46,651 nt of DNA, from assembly GCF_900009145.1 (NCBI RefSeq), contig NZ_LN889815.1, forward strand, positions 293,558 to 340,208. The letters run 5' to 3'. Under the pieces are notes generated by a model. It had not been told where the DNA came from, searched no databases, and saw only the letters and a list, made by a program, of their open reading frames with translations. The position numbers and the translations under genes are program-made. This document shows positions 25,376 through 33,182 of the stretch, one piece after another. Position 1 is the stretch's first letter. Each line of letters begins with the position of its first letter. Source of the DNA: Planktothrix tepida PCC 9214. GTDB taxonomy: Bacteria > Cyanobacteriota > Cyanobacteriia > Cyanobacteriales > Microcoleaceae.

Positions 25376-27121
25376 TCAAAACGGATTGATGTCGTAATTC
25401 TCAACTTGTTCTAAGGGATTAACCTTGTTTTTAGTTAAGGAGCCATCTTGAGCCGTTTTTGTGTCGTGACAATGTTTGTGTAGAAGTTGTAAATTATCAT
25501 AGGTGTCTTTTCCACCTAATGATGTTGGTTTAATTGTGTCCCAACTTCTACAATGTCTGTACTTGTGAAATACAAACCACAGTGAGTACAAATACCCTTT
25601 TGTTTTTTGATTAATTTGGAGACTCTGTTAGGAGTCTCAGGATATTCGCCTCTACGTTTGCTCCAGTAAGTCCAATCTCCATTAAACGGACTAGCTTCAC
25701 CCTTAATCTTTGTATGCCTGACGATTGGCGTATTGTTATGGGTGAGTAATTTTAATCCATCTTCTGTACTGAAACACCAATTTTTGTCATCTACTGTTCT
25801 CCAGTATTTGTCTTTATTGATGCTCCCTTTTCCCCTCCTTCTTGCCCAGGCTCTTAGCTTATCATAGGTTAGATGGTCAACCTTTGAGAAGGTTTCTTTA
25901 CTAACCACTGTTGAATAATAATTTGACCACCCTCTAATCATTGGATTCAGCTTACTAATTAAAGCAGCTTGTGGGGCGTTCTTATGAGTTTTTATTACTT
26001 CAGCTATTTTGACAAGATGAGTCTTGATTTTGGCTTTTGAGGGTGTAATTAATGTTTTAACACCCAGTATTTTTCCCTGGGGATTCTTGGCACTTAAGTA
26101 GTTACCTACTTTGTGTTGTTGTATATGAAATCCTAGGAACTCAAACCCAACATTTCCATCAATTTCATTGAAGGTATGGGTTAATTTTGTCTTACTTGGT
26201 TTTAATTCCAATCCCATGTCACTTAACCATTTAACGATTATCTCTTGACATTTCTTGACAACTTTTAAATCCTCATGGATTATTACAAAGTCGTCAGCGT
26301 AACGGATTAAACTAAGAGATTGACGGTTAGCCAATTTTTTCCCTTTTAGAGTTTCTGCATATTGCATGACTCTTTCTTCCATACCATGTAGGGCAATATT
26401 TGCAAGTAAGGGTGAAATTACCCCGCCTTGTGGTGTACCCTCATTAGTAGGAAAAAGTTCTTTTCCGTCCATATATCCTGCTTTGAGCCATCTTTTGAGT
26501 AGGCGGTTTAATGTAGGGTATGTGTTTATTTTGGAGATTAACGCTTTGTGGTTTATGCGGTCGAAGCATTTAGTAATATCAGCATCTAGCACGTATTTGG
26601 CTTTTTGCTTGATATTGGCAAATATTGCTCCGATTGCATCGTGGCAGGAACGTCCTGGTCTGAAACCATAACTGTTTGGCTCAAATTTAGCCTCCCATTC
26701 TGGTTCTAACGCTAGTTTTACTAACGCTTGTAATGCGCGGTCGTTAATTGTGGGTATCCCTAATGGACGGGTTTCGGTTGTACCAGGTTTGGGAATGTTA
26801 ACTCTGCGAGTTGGTTTTACCTTATTGGTTAACTTTAATCGTCCTACAAGGTTCATACGTTGCTTCGGGGTCAGAGATTTAATTCCATCCACTCCAGCCG
26901 TATTTTTGCCTTGGTTATCTTGTGTTACCCGACGAACCGCAATACATTTTGCCGACCAAGAATTAATCAGGGTATGAATGAAGTTTACGAACTGCTTTAA
27001 CATCACCTCGTTCACTCGCTCGAAATATGCGCTTTTGCAACTTGAACGTCAATCTTTCAGCTTTACGCCAATTGATTTCGTTCCATTCCACCGTCTGATT
27101 TTTATTCAGCGTTTTAGACAT
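25376..27121 (-). pseudogene. ltrA: Group II intron reverse transcriptase/maturase, broken by two frameshifts
   Basis: Three frames carry one protein. From ATG 27121 the expected N-terminus is read (VEWNEINWRKAER, RASERGDVKAVRKLH), then a stop. The RT continues in another frame from about 26970 with SWSAKCIAVRRVTQDNQ, GIPTINDRALQALV, EPNSYGFRPGRSC, the catalytic LIRYADDFVI and maturase domain X (LNPMIRGWSNYYS). At about 25530 the frame shifts again into the HNH part (LQLLHKHCHDTK). The first break is a duplicated TTCA/TCAT (ATGAATGA at 26974-26981 on the plus strand). At the second, DHIKP is replaced by WDTIKP, so the HNH active histidine is also lost. All other RT motifs appear intact. The original was about 570-580 residues. 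Confidence 0.85.
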
Positions 27122-27796
27122 ATATATTGCTACTTGTTCTATTTCTTTGGAATTACCGAGCGTCTGTCAGCATATCCCTTGCATTACCAAGGGCATTCGC
27201 TTTTGACACCATCCCTTCCCTATATATCGTTCGTTAGCTACTTACTGGACGCACGACCTCTCCAGAGATATATGGGGATTACTTCGTTCCGATTACACAT
27301 TTGTTTGAAGTCTTTAGCGTGATGCTATCCACCGGGTTTATTGGGCTGTGCTTATAAGTCGGACAGAAAACCGCTTATGCCCGCGTCCCTTGCCTTTTGG
27401 CTTGGTGCTAATCAGTCTTTTACCGTATTTTTCAACGGGTTATTTTGATTTAGCCATTACACCATTTATAGTAACGATGGTTCGGACACATCTTTGCTTT
27501 CGCTACGCATTGACTTCTTGCTCGATAGTTACCGGATTTGGCTTCCAGCAGTTCTACCTTTTAACCCCGCTTTAGCCTGATGGTTGCTACCCAGTCAAAC
27601 TAGGGGTTATGCTTTCACCTCAGCACTTGAGGGATGGGACTTACTGCACGGCAGTTCACCCATAAATGTAATCAGTTATCACCAGTCTTTATAACTGGGT
27701 TAACCTCCCCATAAGCTTTTCAGCTTATTTTAGGTTAAACGAATCGCACCTCTGTTACTATATTGCACTTTCTGAGGCATTTTCGCGACATCTCCT

Positions 27797-27849
27797 GTAC
27801 AGACGCGCCAATAGCCTATCGGCATGGCTCCGCCCAGGCGCGTCTCTAC
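27797..27849. repeat. GC-rich hairpin repeat with 13-bp arms
   Basis: GTACAGACGCGCC (27797-27809) and GGCGCGTCTCTAC (27837-27849) pair with a single mismatch. The pattern GTAGAGACG...CGTCTCTAC is a common small dispersed hairpin in filamentous cyanobacteria. It lies between the group II intron 5' exon and the ParB-like gene. It may be a MITE-like element; it contains no reading frame. Confidence 0.6.
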
Positions 27850-27969
27850 CCGTAACGATCACCCTAATTCGCCTAAAAGTATGATCTTTATGAAACGTAT
27901 GATTATTATGCTATCTTAAGGAGAGACTGGCAGCAAGCTCAATCCCCAAATAAACGTCAGGGCGATATC

Positions 27970-29247
27970 ATGAATACAAGCCAAACGCAGTCGCTGAAAA
28001 GCTTTGATGTGATTGAGTACGTTCCGCTTAATCACCTCAAACCCCATCCCCGCAATGAGGCGATTTACGGTCGCAACGAGAATCTGACGGATTTGATGGA
28101 GGCGATCGCCCTTAAAGGTTATGTTCGTCCTTTGCTGATCAAAACCGATGGAACGATTATTAGCGGTCATCGGCGTTGGCGAACCTTGCTGGCGTTGGGG
28201 TGGGAAAAAGCTCCGGTTCAAGTCTGTCACTTTGAAAGCGAAGACGAGGAATTATTTATCTTGATTGCAGAAAACCGTCAGCGCCAACAGACAACGGTGC
28301 AGAAAATTCGAGAAGGTATGATTGTAGAACCCCTCGCCCGCAAACTCAGAAATTGTTACGCTTTTCAAACTACGCCACGCACTTCCGACTCAGAAATTAC
28401 AGTTTCATCCCAAAACCCTCAACATTCTTCAATGGAAAATTTTCCATTGGCGAGGTTTAATTTGAATTTGAATGGAAAACAAATGCAACTGACTGAGAAT
28501 ATTGTGGCAGCGATTGTGGGGTTAGGCTGTGGCAGAACTTACAGAAAAGGGCGTGTAGCGATTCAAGCGGCGGATCTCCTCCACATCGATGAACCTAAAC
28601 TGGCAGAGGTTTGGCTGGAGATGATGAATCAGCAAAGTATTGATGCGGGGTATCAGTTGGCGAAGATACCAGAGGAGAAACGGAAAATGATTCTTGATGC
28701 GATCGCCACCGGTGCAGCAAAAACCCCCAAACAAGCTAAAATTTTGCTCAAAGCGCAGACAATTTTTAACTTCATTGATATGAAAGCAGAACCCGATTCA
28801 CAATCCCCAACTTCCGCAGAAAATCAATCCCTAACCGACAAACCAGATGATATTAAAACAACTCAACAAGAATGCACTCCCGCCATTGGAACTTGGGTGA
28901 TCATTAAAATTCCTTTAGTACCGAAAGAGAGAATTCCTCAACGGAAATGGAATGGATTTTGGGGTCGAATTACAGCCGTAGGAATGACCGTCAAGGTTGA
29001 TATGGGAAGCGAGATTTTATCGCTGCTTTTATCTGATGTTGAAGTGATTGAAAATCCTCAACCAGATTTTTGCCAAGTTGCAGAGCGAATTCTCAGATTG
29101 CAACGCTTTGATACTGTGCATGAGTTTGGAAAAATGATCTTAAACCGAATGCAAAAACGGTTGTCTTGGGATGCAGCCACTTTAACTTATCTTGATGCAG
29201 TCGAACAAATTGAATTAGCACATCGAGCTATTGAACAAGCGTTTTAG
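27970..29247 (+). CDS. ParB-like DNA-binding protein, paralogue 1
   Basis: 425 residues with a ParB/Srx N-terminal domain: VPLNHLKPHPRNEAIYGR, then ALKGYVRPLLIKTDGTIISGHRRWRTLLALGW, where GHRRW is the CTPase/ligand box. A helical HTH-like part follows (LGCGRTYRKGRVAIQAADLL). LDAIATGAAKTPKQAKILLKAQ and a C-terminal segment with RKWNGFWGRITAVG are shared with the paralogue at 43696-44802. Two such proteins in one replicon are unusual. There is no parA gene next to it, so it may act in replication control or gene regulation and not classical partition. A 20-bp palindrome (28430-28449) lies within the gene, at MENFPL. The DNA-binding site is unknown. Confidence 0.8.
   Translation: MNTSQTQSLKSFDVIEYVPLNHLKPHPRNEAIYGRNENLTDLMEAIALKGYVRPLLIKTDGTIISGHRRWRTLLALGWEKAPVQVCHFESEDEELFILIAENRQRQQTTVQKIREGMIVEPLARKLRNCYAFQTTPRTSDSEITVSSQNPQHSSMENFPLARFNLNLNGKQMQLTENIVAAIVGLGCGRTYRKGRVAIQAADLLHIDEPKLAEVWLEMMNQQSIDAGYQLAKIPEEKRKMILDAIATGAAKTPKQAKILLKAQTIFNFIDMKAEPDSQSPTSAENQSLTDKPDDIKTTQQECTPAIGTWVIIKIPLVPKERIPQRKWNGFWGRITAVGMTVKVDMGSEILSLLLSDVEVIENPQPDFCQVAERILRLQRFDTVHEFGKMILNRMQKRLSWDAATLTYLDAVEQIELAHRAIEQAF
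28430..28449. repeat. 20-bp perfect palindrome, copy 1 (inside ParB-like gene)
   Basis: CAATGGAAAATTTTCCATTG is fully self-complementary. Shorter copies with the same 14-base core (TGGAAAATTTTCCA) occur at 31018-31035 and 39961-39976. All three lie within 12 kb. A random 14-base palindrome in triplicate is very unlikely in 46 kb, so a binding site or small mobile repeat is probable. Confidence 0.7.
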
Positions 29248-29263
29248 ATATAGTTGTGTTTTC

Positions 29264-29281
29264 CAGGTAAAAAATTACCTG
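29264..29281. repeat. 7-bp hairpin with A loop after ParB-like gene
   Basis: CAGGTAA AAAA TTACCTG is a perfect stem-loop 17 bases after the ParB-like stop. It lacks a T tract on the plus strand, so termination is uncertain. AGGTAA is repeated once more just downstream (29285-29290). Confidence 0.4.
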
Positions 29282-29370
29282 ATTAGGTAAGTTGGCAAAC
29301 ATCAGCAATTTTCGCTTAATATAGGTTTGTTTAAAGTTACTTAGAGATCTAGGCAAAAATTTTAAAATTT

Positions 29371-30513
29371 ATGAAGATTATTTCATTGCAAGTAAAGAAT
29401 AACTTTTTGGGTTGGGATTTTAATGAAATCAAGTTTTCATCAAATTTAATCCTTTTAGTAGGTATATCAGGTGCAGGCAAAACCCAAATTCTACGTGCCA
29501 TTATCGATTTAAGACATATTGCAAATGGAAAAGCTATAAATGGGTTTGAATGGGAAATCATATTTTCTACCGTAGATGGGACTGAATTTGTTTGGGAAGG
29601 TAGCTTTGCTACTGTTGAAAAAAATCAACTCAATTTTGATGATGCTGAAAAAGAAAACCAAGATGATAAAGAAAAGCCATCATTAATTTATGAGAAACTA
29701 AGTTCAAAAGATGAGATTTTAAGTGAGCGAAACCAAGAAGAAATAAAGTTTAGAAATAGCCCCATGCCCAAACTTTCTTCCCATCAATCAATAATATATA
29801 TTTTTAAAGAAGAACCTATTATTAAGAAAGCCTTTGATGCCTTAAATAAAATAGAATATCGTGACCACACAAGACACGGTGGTTTCCCCCTTAGAATTCA
29901 GGAAAAATCTTTGCATTCTCTTAAAAGCAAGTATAAAACTTTAGAGAGTATAGTAAATAGTGATGAAGATATTAGGACTAAACTGTATCTGACTTATGAA
30001 AATAAATTAGATATTTTTGATAAGATTAAATTGACATTTATTGAAATTTTTCCACAAGTGGAAAATATAAAGATTGAACCACTTGAAACAGATGATGTAC
30101 TAAAAAAAATCTCTGACAATGTTCCTGTTATTTATATCAAACAAAAAGCTGTCCACAAATGGATTAGAGAAGATAGGATGTCTTCTGGTATGTTACGCAC
30201 AATTATTCATATTAGTGAAATTTTTCTTGCCAATGAAGGGTCGGTAATATTGATTGATGAATTTGAGAATAGTTTAGGGATAAATTGTATTGACATATTG
30301 ACTGATGACCTTATCCACGAAAATAAAACCTTACAATTTATTGCCACCAGTCATCACCCTTACATTATCAATAATATTCCGTATGAATATTGGAAAATAG
30401 TGACCCGGCAGGGCGGACACATTAGCATTTGTAATGCTTCAGATTATCATCTGGGTAAATCTAAACAAGACGCATTTATTCAATTAACTAGAATTCTCGA
30501 ACAACAGTCGTAA
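29371..30513 (+). CDS. ABC-type ATPase of an OLD/AbiL-like defence pair
   Basis: The 380-residue AAA (ABC-class) ATPase has Walker A VGISGAGKTQILRAI (30-44), an ABC signature-like MSSGMLRT and Walker B SVILIDEFENSLG followed by ATSHHPYII. This is the SMC/OLD ATPase layout, with a short coiled middle (EKENQDDKEKPS, LKSKYKTLESIV). Such ATPases pair with a TOPRIM-type nuclease partner to abort phage infection. The next gene begins 2 bases after the stop and has the E-G-K-T-E TOPRIM N-terminus, but appears shortened. The codon use is AT-rich like other defence genes in the window. The system may therefore be non-functional or altered. Start at ATG 29371 is preceded by no strong ribosome site. Confidence 0.8.
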   Translation: MKIISLQVKNNFLGWDFNEIKFSSNLILLVGISGAGKTQILRAIIDLRHIANGKAINGFEWEIIFSTVDGTEFVWEGSFATVEKNQLNFDDAEKENQDDKEKPSLIYEKLSSKDEILSERNQEEIKFRNSPMPKLSSHQSIIYIFKEEPIIKKAFDALNKIEYRDHTRHGGFPLRIQEKSLHSLKSKYKTLESIVNSDEDIRTKLYLTYENKLDIFDKIKLTFIEIFPQVENIKIEPLETDDVLKKISDNVPVIYIKQKAVHKWIREDRMSSGMLRTIIHISEIFLANEGSVILIDEFENSLGINCIDILTDDLIHENKTLQFIATSHHPYIINNIPYEYWKIVTRQGGHISICNASDYHLGKSKQDAFIQLTRILEQQS

Positions 30514-30514
30514 T

Positions 30515-30820
30515 ATGAACCTCTATTTTGTATTTGAAGGGAAGACAGAACCGATTGTTTATAAGAAGTGGTTATCTGTACTTCTTCCCGATTTGACAGA
30601 AGTAAATAGTTTTGATGCGGTAATCCAGAATAACTATTATTATGAAAGTGATATGGGCGTTCCTAATCTGTCTTATAAGAAATATAGACCCAAGGAAGTA
30701 CAAGAAGAATATTACCTTAAACAACTCAGAGCGAGAATTGAGACCAATTCAGATCACTTACTTAGTTTTCAAGAATTTATAAATTTCTGTTTAAAAATAA
30801 ATAGGCAACAAAATAAATAA
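30515..30820 (+). CDS. TOPRIM-like partner of the ATPase, apparently internally deleted
   Basis: This 101-residue product begins with FVFEGKTEPIVYKKWLSVLLP, the first TOPRIM strand with its E-G motif, and YYESDMGVPNL. It then jumps directly to SYKKYRPKEVQEEYYLKQLR and ARIETNSDHLLSFQEFINF, which in related partners is the C-terminus of a protein of about 200 residues. The D-x-D metal-binding motif that should lie in between is absent. The frame is kept across the join near 30670, so the deletion is in phase. Without D-x-D it should not cut nucleic acid. The judgement of full length rests on remembered relatives and is less certain than the TOPRIM start itself. Confidence 0.65.
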   Translation: MNLYFVFEGKTEPIVYKKWLSVLLPDLTEVNSFDAVIQNNYYYESDMGVPNLSYKKYRPKEVQEEYYLKQLRARIETNSDHLLSFQEFINFCLKINRQQNK

Positions 30821-30823
30821 GAC

Positions 30824-30844
30824 ATAGCAAAAAAAACTTGCTAT
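30824..30844. terminator. A/T-rich hairpin after the ATPase/TOPRIM pair
   Basis: ATAGCAA (30824-30830) pairs with TTGCTAT (30838-30844) around AAAAAAC. It follows the stop at 30820 by three bases. There is no run of T on the plus strand after it, so it would be a weak terminator at best. Confidence 0.4.
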
Positions 30845-30874
30845 GGCTTATTTTCAACTGGGGGAAGTTTTACC

Positions 30875-31006
30875 TTGATTAAATTAGTTAAAGAGGACAA
30901 CTGGAAATACGCAAATTCTAAAGTTTTTGAACTCCGCAATCCGGGTAATGATTTGCACCAGGTTCTTCAGATTCTCAAACAACTTAGTCAACTTGCTCTT
31001 AACTAA
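30875..31006 (+). CDS. Small hypothetical protein, 43 residues
   Basis: A TTG-started frame after GGGGA (30861-30865) encodes 43 residues, including VKEDNWKYANSKVFELRNPG and LHQVLQILKQLSQLALN. It looks like a short globular protein with one amphipathic C-terminal helix. An 11-codon leader frame from ATG 30843 (MAYFQLGEVLP) ends with a TGA that overlaps the TTG region, which could give translational coupling. No family was recognised. It could also be a remnant of a longer gene. Composition is like real coding sequence (no rare stop-avoidance oddities), but evidence is limited. Confidence 0.35.
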   Translation: MIKLVKEDNWKYANSKVFELRNPGNDLHQVLQILKQLSQLALN

Positions 31007-31017
31007 TCCCCAACCTT

Positions 31018-31035
31018 AATGGAAAATTTTCCATT
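31018..31035. repeat. 18-bp perfect palindrome, copy 2
   Basis: AATGGAAAATTTTCCATT lies in the gap between the small frame ending at 31006 and the convergent coupling-protein gene ending at 31045. It shares its whole length with copy 1, and is followed by GGTGAAG where copy 1 is followed by GGCGAGG. Confidence 0.7.
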
Positions 31036-31044
31036 GGTGAAGGA

Positions 31045-32946
31045 TCACTCTTCGCGTTTCCCAATCCCCCCAGCGGAAAACACTCGTTTAGAACGTCCTG
31101 TCTGATGAGCGATCGCATCTAAAGGATCTGAGCCGTAATTGCGGTTTACCTCCAATGTGTCTGGCGATTGCGGGGGAACATTTCCCCCCGGATCAGGTAA
31201 CGGTAACATCCGTTCAGCCTCCTCAATGCGCTCGTATAATGCGGCGGTAAGTCCCTCCAGATCAGTCAATTTAACCCGGCTTTCCAAACGAGGTCTAACT
31301 TGTTCATCCCACAACGCCTCACTTTCATCTTTGCGCTTCAAATCCGCTTTAGGAATAGGAATAGTCAGTGCGTAAGGAATCGACCCTTCGCCACCGGAAC
31401 TGTAACCGGGATTAGTAATCACACATCGTCCTTGGGGAAATCGCAAAATTTCGTCAATGGAAAATAAAGGCATTTTTTGTAGAGATTCGTTCCAACTAAT
31501 TGAGCGATTACTGGCAGATTGACCGCCAAAAGAACGACTGGTAGACTTACTTTTGATCAAAACTTCTTGATCACCATAACGCTCTGAATATTTTTTTGCC
31601 GTGTCCGTATTCCCAGGGTTAAATAGAATGTGGGTACTGCAAGCAGAGGCGATCGCTGCTCCCATTTTCTCCCCATATCCTTCATAAAGTTGTTCCAAAC
31701 TTTGAATTCCTAACAGAAAACAAGCTCCATTAGAACGATATTCATTAATCCATTGTGGCATCCGTTCTAATCGAATCGATGGAAATTCATCCAATGAAAT
31801 AATCAACGGATCTTTTCGGGGACGACTTAAATTAGAAACTACTAACAAGTGAATAGCCGCCGCCAACAAAGGCCCAACAACAGAGCGTCGCTCATCATCA
31901 AGTTTAAAAATGATCATTTGACGACCTTCAAGCCGAGTCGGAATATCCGATTTCCCCAAAAAAGCTCGCAGTAAATCAGCTTGAATAAAATTACTAAACG
32001 TTCCGGCGGCGGTTGTTAGAATTCCTGAGATGGTTTTTTCCGCATCTTTCGCACTCAAAAACTGATTAAAACTCGTGGCTACCCACTCATCAATTTGCCG
32101 AGATTGAATCGCATAATCAAGCCTTTTGACTAAATTCGGCAACCTCAAAATTGCATACAGCATTGCCATATCAGGATACTTTGAACCTTTCACTAATTGT
32201 AGTAAAGCTTTCGCTAATAAATCTCCCGCTTTTGAGAAAAATTCATCACTTTTTCCTTGATTAGAACTTGCATTACGATTAATAACTTGACCAATTTCTC
32301 CCGCCATTACAGAATCTTGAGGAGATTTCATAAAATCGAGGGGATTAATTACACCGGAATAAGCTTCCCCAGGTGCAAACACCCAAACTTTATAACCGTA
32401 ACGCGCGGCTAAAGGAGCATGAAGTTTAAGTTGATCTCCTTTTTTATCATAAAGAAGAATCGGAAATCCTTGCACCATTGCACTTTCAATTGCTCGATCA
32501 ATCGTTGAAAATGTTTTACCAGATCCCGGCGCTCCTATCACTAAAATTGAGCGTTCTGCATGGGGTAACCAAACCGTTGGACTAGCTCCTAAAGCAGTTT
32601 GAAAAGTTGCTACAAAACCTCTTAATTTTAATCCCCGCCACCAATAGCGAGGACTCCCACACCACAACGTTACTTTATTATGTTTATTCTCTTTAATTTG
32701 TTGAAGTGCTAACCGAGTTGCACCTACTTTTTCCAGGGTTCCACATTGTTTTCCGGTGGTGATTTTTCCTCGACTTCCGCCTATAAATCGAGAGGCTACC
32801 AGTAGAACAATAAACATCCCTAGGGTTAAATATCCTTCTGGGTTATTATACTCTTGAAACAATCCTTTAAAATCTAGTGAAAATAAAGGAAGGGGTTGTT
32901 CTGTTTTTTGAGAAGTCTGAGCCAAAATCGGATTAAAATTATTCAT
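31045..32946 (-). CDS. Type IV secretion coupling protein (VirD4/TraD-like)
   Basis: The 633-residue ATPase has one N-terminal membrane segment (YLTLGMFIVLLVASRFIGG) and Walker A IGAPGSGKTFSTID (137-150). LLYDKKGDQLKLHAPLAARYGY and VWVFAPGEAYSGVINPLDF follow, with Walker B LIISLDEFPSIRLERMPQW (Asp386, Glu387). The T4CP fingerprint SNGACFLLGIQSLEQLYEGYG is present. It recruits the relaxase-DNA complex to the transfer channel, so the replicon is likely conjugative or mobilisable. No relaxase is seen in the window. It converges with the genes to its left, and the acidic-tailed protein gene is divergent from it, 236 bases away. Starts at ATG 32946. Confidence 0.92.
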   Translation of the reverse strand: MNNFNPILAQTSQKTEQPLPLFSLDFKGLFQEYNNPEGYLTLGMFIVLLVASRFIGGSRGKITTGKQCGTLEKVGATRLALQQIKENKHNKVTLWCGSPRYWWRGLKLRGFVATFQTALGASPTVWLPHAERSILVIGAPGSGKTFSTIDRAIESAMVQGFPILLYDKKGDQLKLHAPLAARYGYKVWVFAPGEAYSGVINPLDFMKSPQDSVMAGEIGQVINRNASSNQGKSDEFFSKAGDLLAKALLQLVKGSKYPDMAMLYAILRLPNLVKRLDYAIQSRQIDEWVATSFNQFLSAKDAEKTISGILTTAAGTFSNFIQADLLRAFLGKSDIPTRLEGRQMIIFKLDDERRSVVGPLLAAAIHLLVVSNLSRPRKDPLIISLDEFPSIRLERMPQWINEYRSNGACFLLGIQSLEQLYEGYGEKMGAAIASACSTHILFNPGNTDTAKKYSERYGDQEVLIKSKSTSRSFGGQSASNRSISWNESLQKMPLFSIDEILRFPQGRCVITNPGYSSGGEGSIPYALTIPIPKADLKRKDESEALWDEQVRPRLESRVKLTDLEGLTAALYERIEEAERMLPLPDPGGNVPPQSPDTLEVNRNYGSDPLDAIAHQTGRSKRVFSAGGIGKREE

Positions 32947-33064
32947 AGTGCAACTTAAATAAATTATCTTTAATCTACCGAATGAAGATCAATTCACCAT
33001 TCAAACCCAGGACAGATTAAATTGGAATTAGAATTACACCTCAAGAATGAATTAAAATAATCGC

Positions 33065-33134
33065 TTGATAACTCCCAACTGTTAACTGTTAACTGATAAC
33101 TGTTAACAGATAACTGATAACTGATAACTGTTAA
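33065..33134. repeat. Short tandem repeat of TAACTG units
   Basis: TAACTGTTAACTGATAACTG-type units repeat about nine times in 70 bases. Runs of this kind are common as short tandemly repeated repetitive sequences in cyanobacteria. A CCGCC/GGCGG hairpin (33145-33161) follows before the next gene. Both lie in the divergent promoter region of the coupling protein and the acidic-tailed protein. Confidence 0.65.
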
Positions 33135-33182
33135 GGGGAGGCTACCGCCTTGTAAGGGCGGAAAATTTATCTCTGTTTTTAA

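Larger units (their letters stand above)
25268..27749 (-). mobile_element. Group II intron with frameshifted maturase, inserted in the leader of the RHH gene
   Basis: The 5' end on the minus strand is GTGCGATTCG at 27749, matching the GUGYG consensus. The 3' end is CTAAC at 25268, matching the AY rule. Domain V lies at 25310-25343 and domain VI at 25268-25309, with an adenosine 8 bases before the 3' end. The length is about 2.48 kb, usual for an ORF-containing intron. The 5' region 27122-27749 contains no gene on either strand; it holds the ribozyme domains I-IV. The reading frames seen there on the plus strand have no protein similarity and are shadows. The 3' exon begins GATTCGCAAGGAGG just before the RHH start, so splicing would restore that leader. 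Confidence 0.88.

Noticed and set aside
25376-27121. Diversity-generating retroelement or retron reverse transcriptase, given the four-helix-bundle gene at 45065
   Set aside because: The RT has group II maturase domain X, an HNH remnant and a domain V helix; no template/variable repeat pair was seen, and the S23-like gene is 18 kb away.
26366-27575. Several plus-strand reading frames of 75-114 codons inside the intron
   Set aside because: They lie antisense to the maturase or over ribozyme domains, carry no family motif and have low-complexity composition, so they are shadows.
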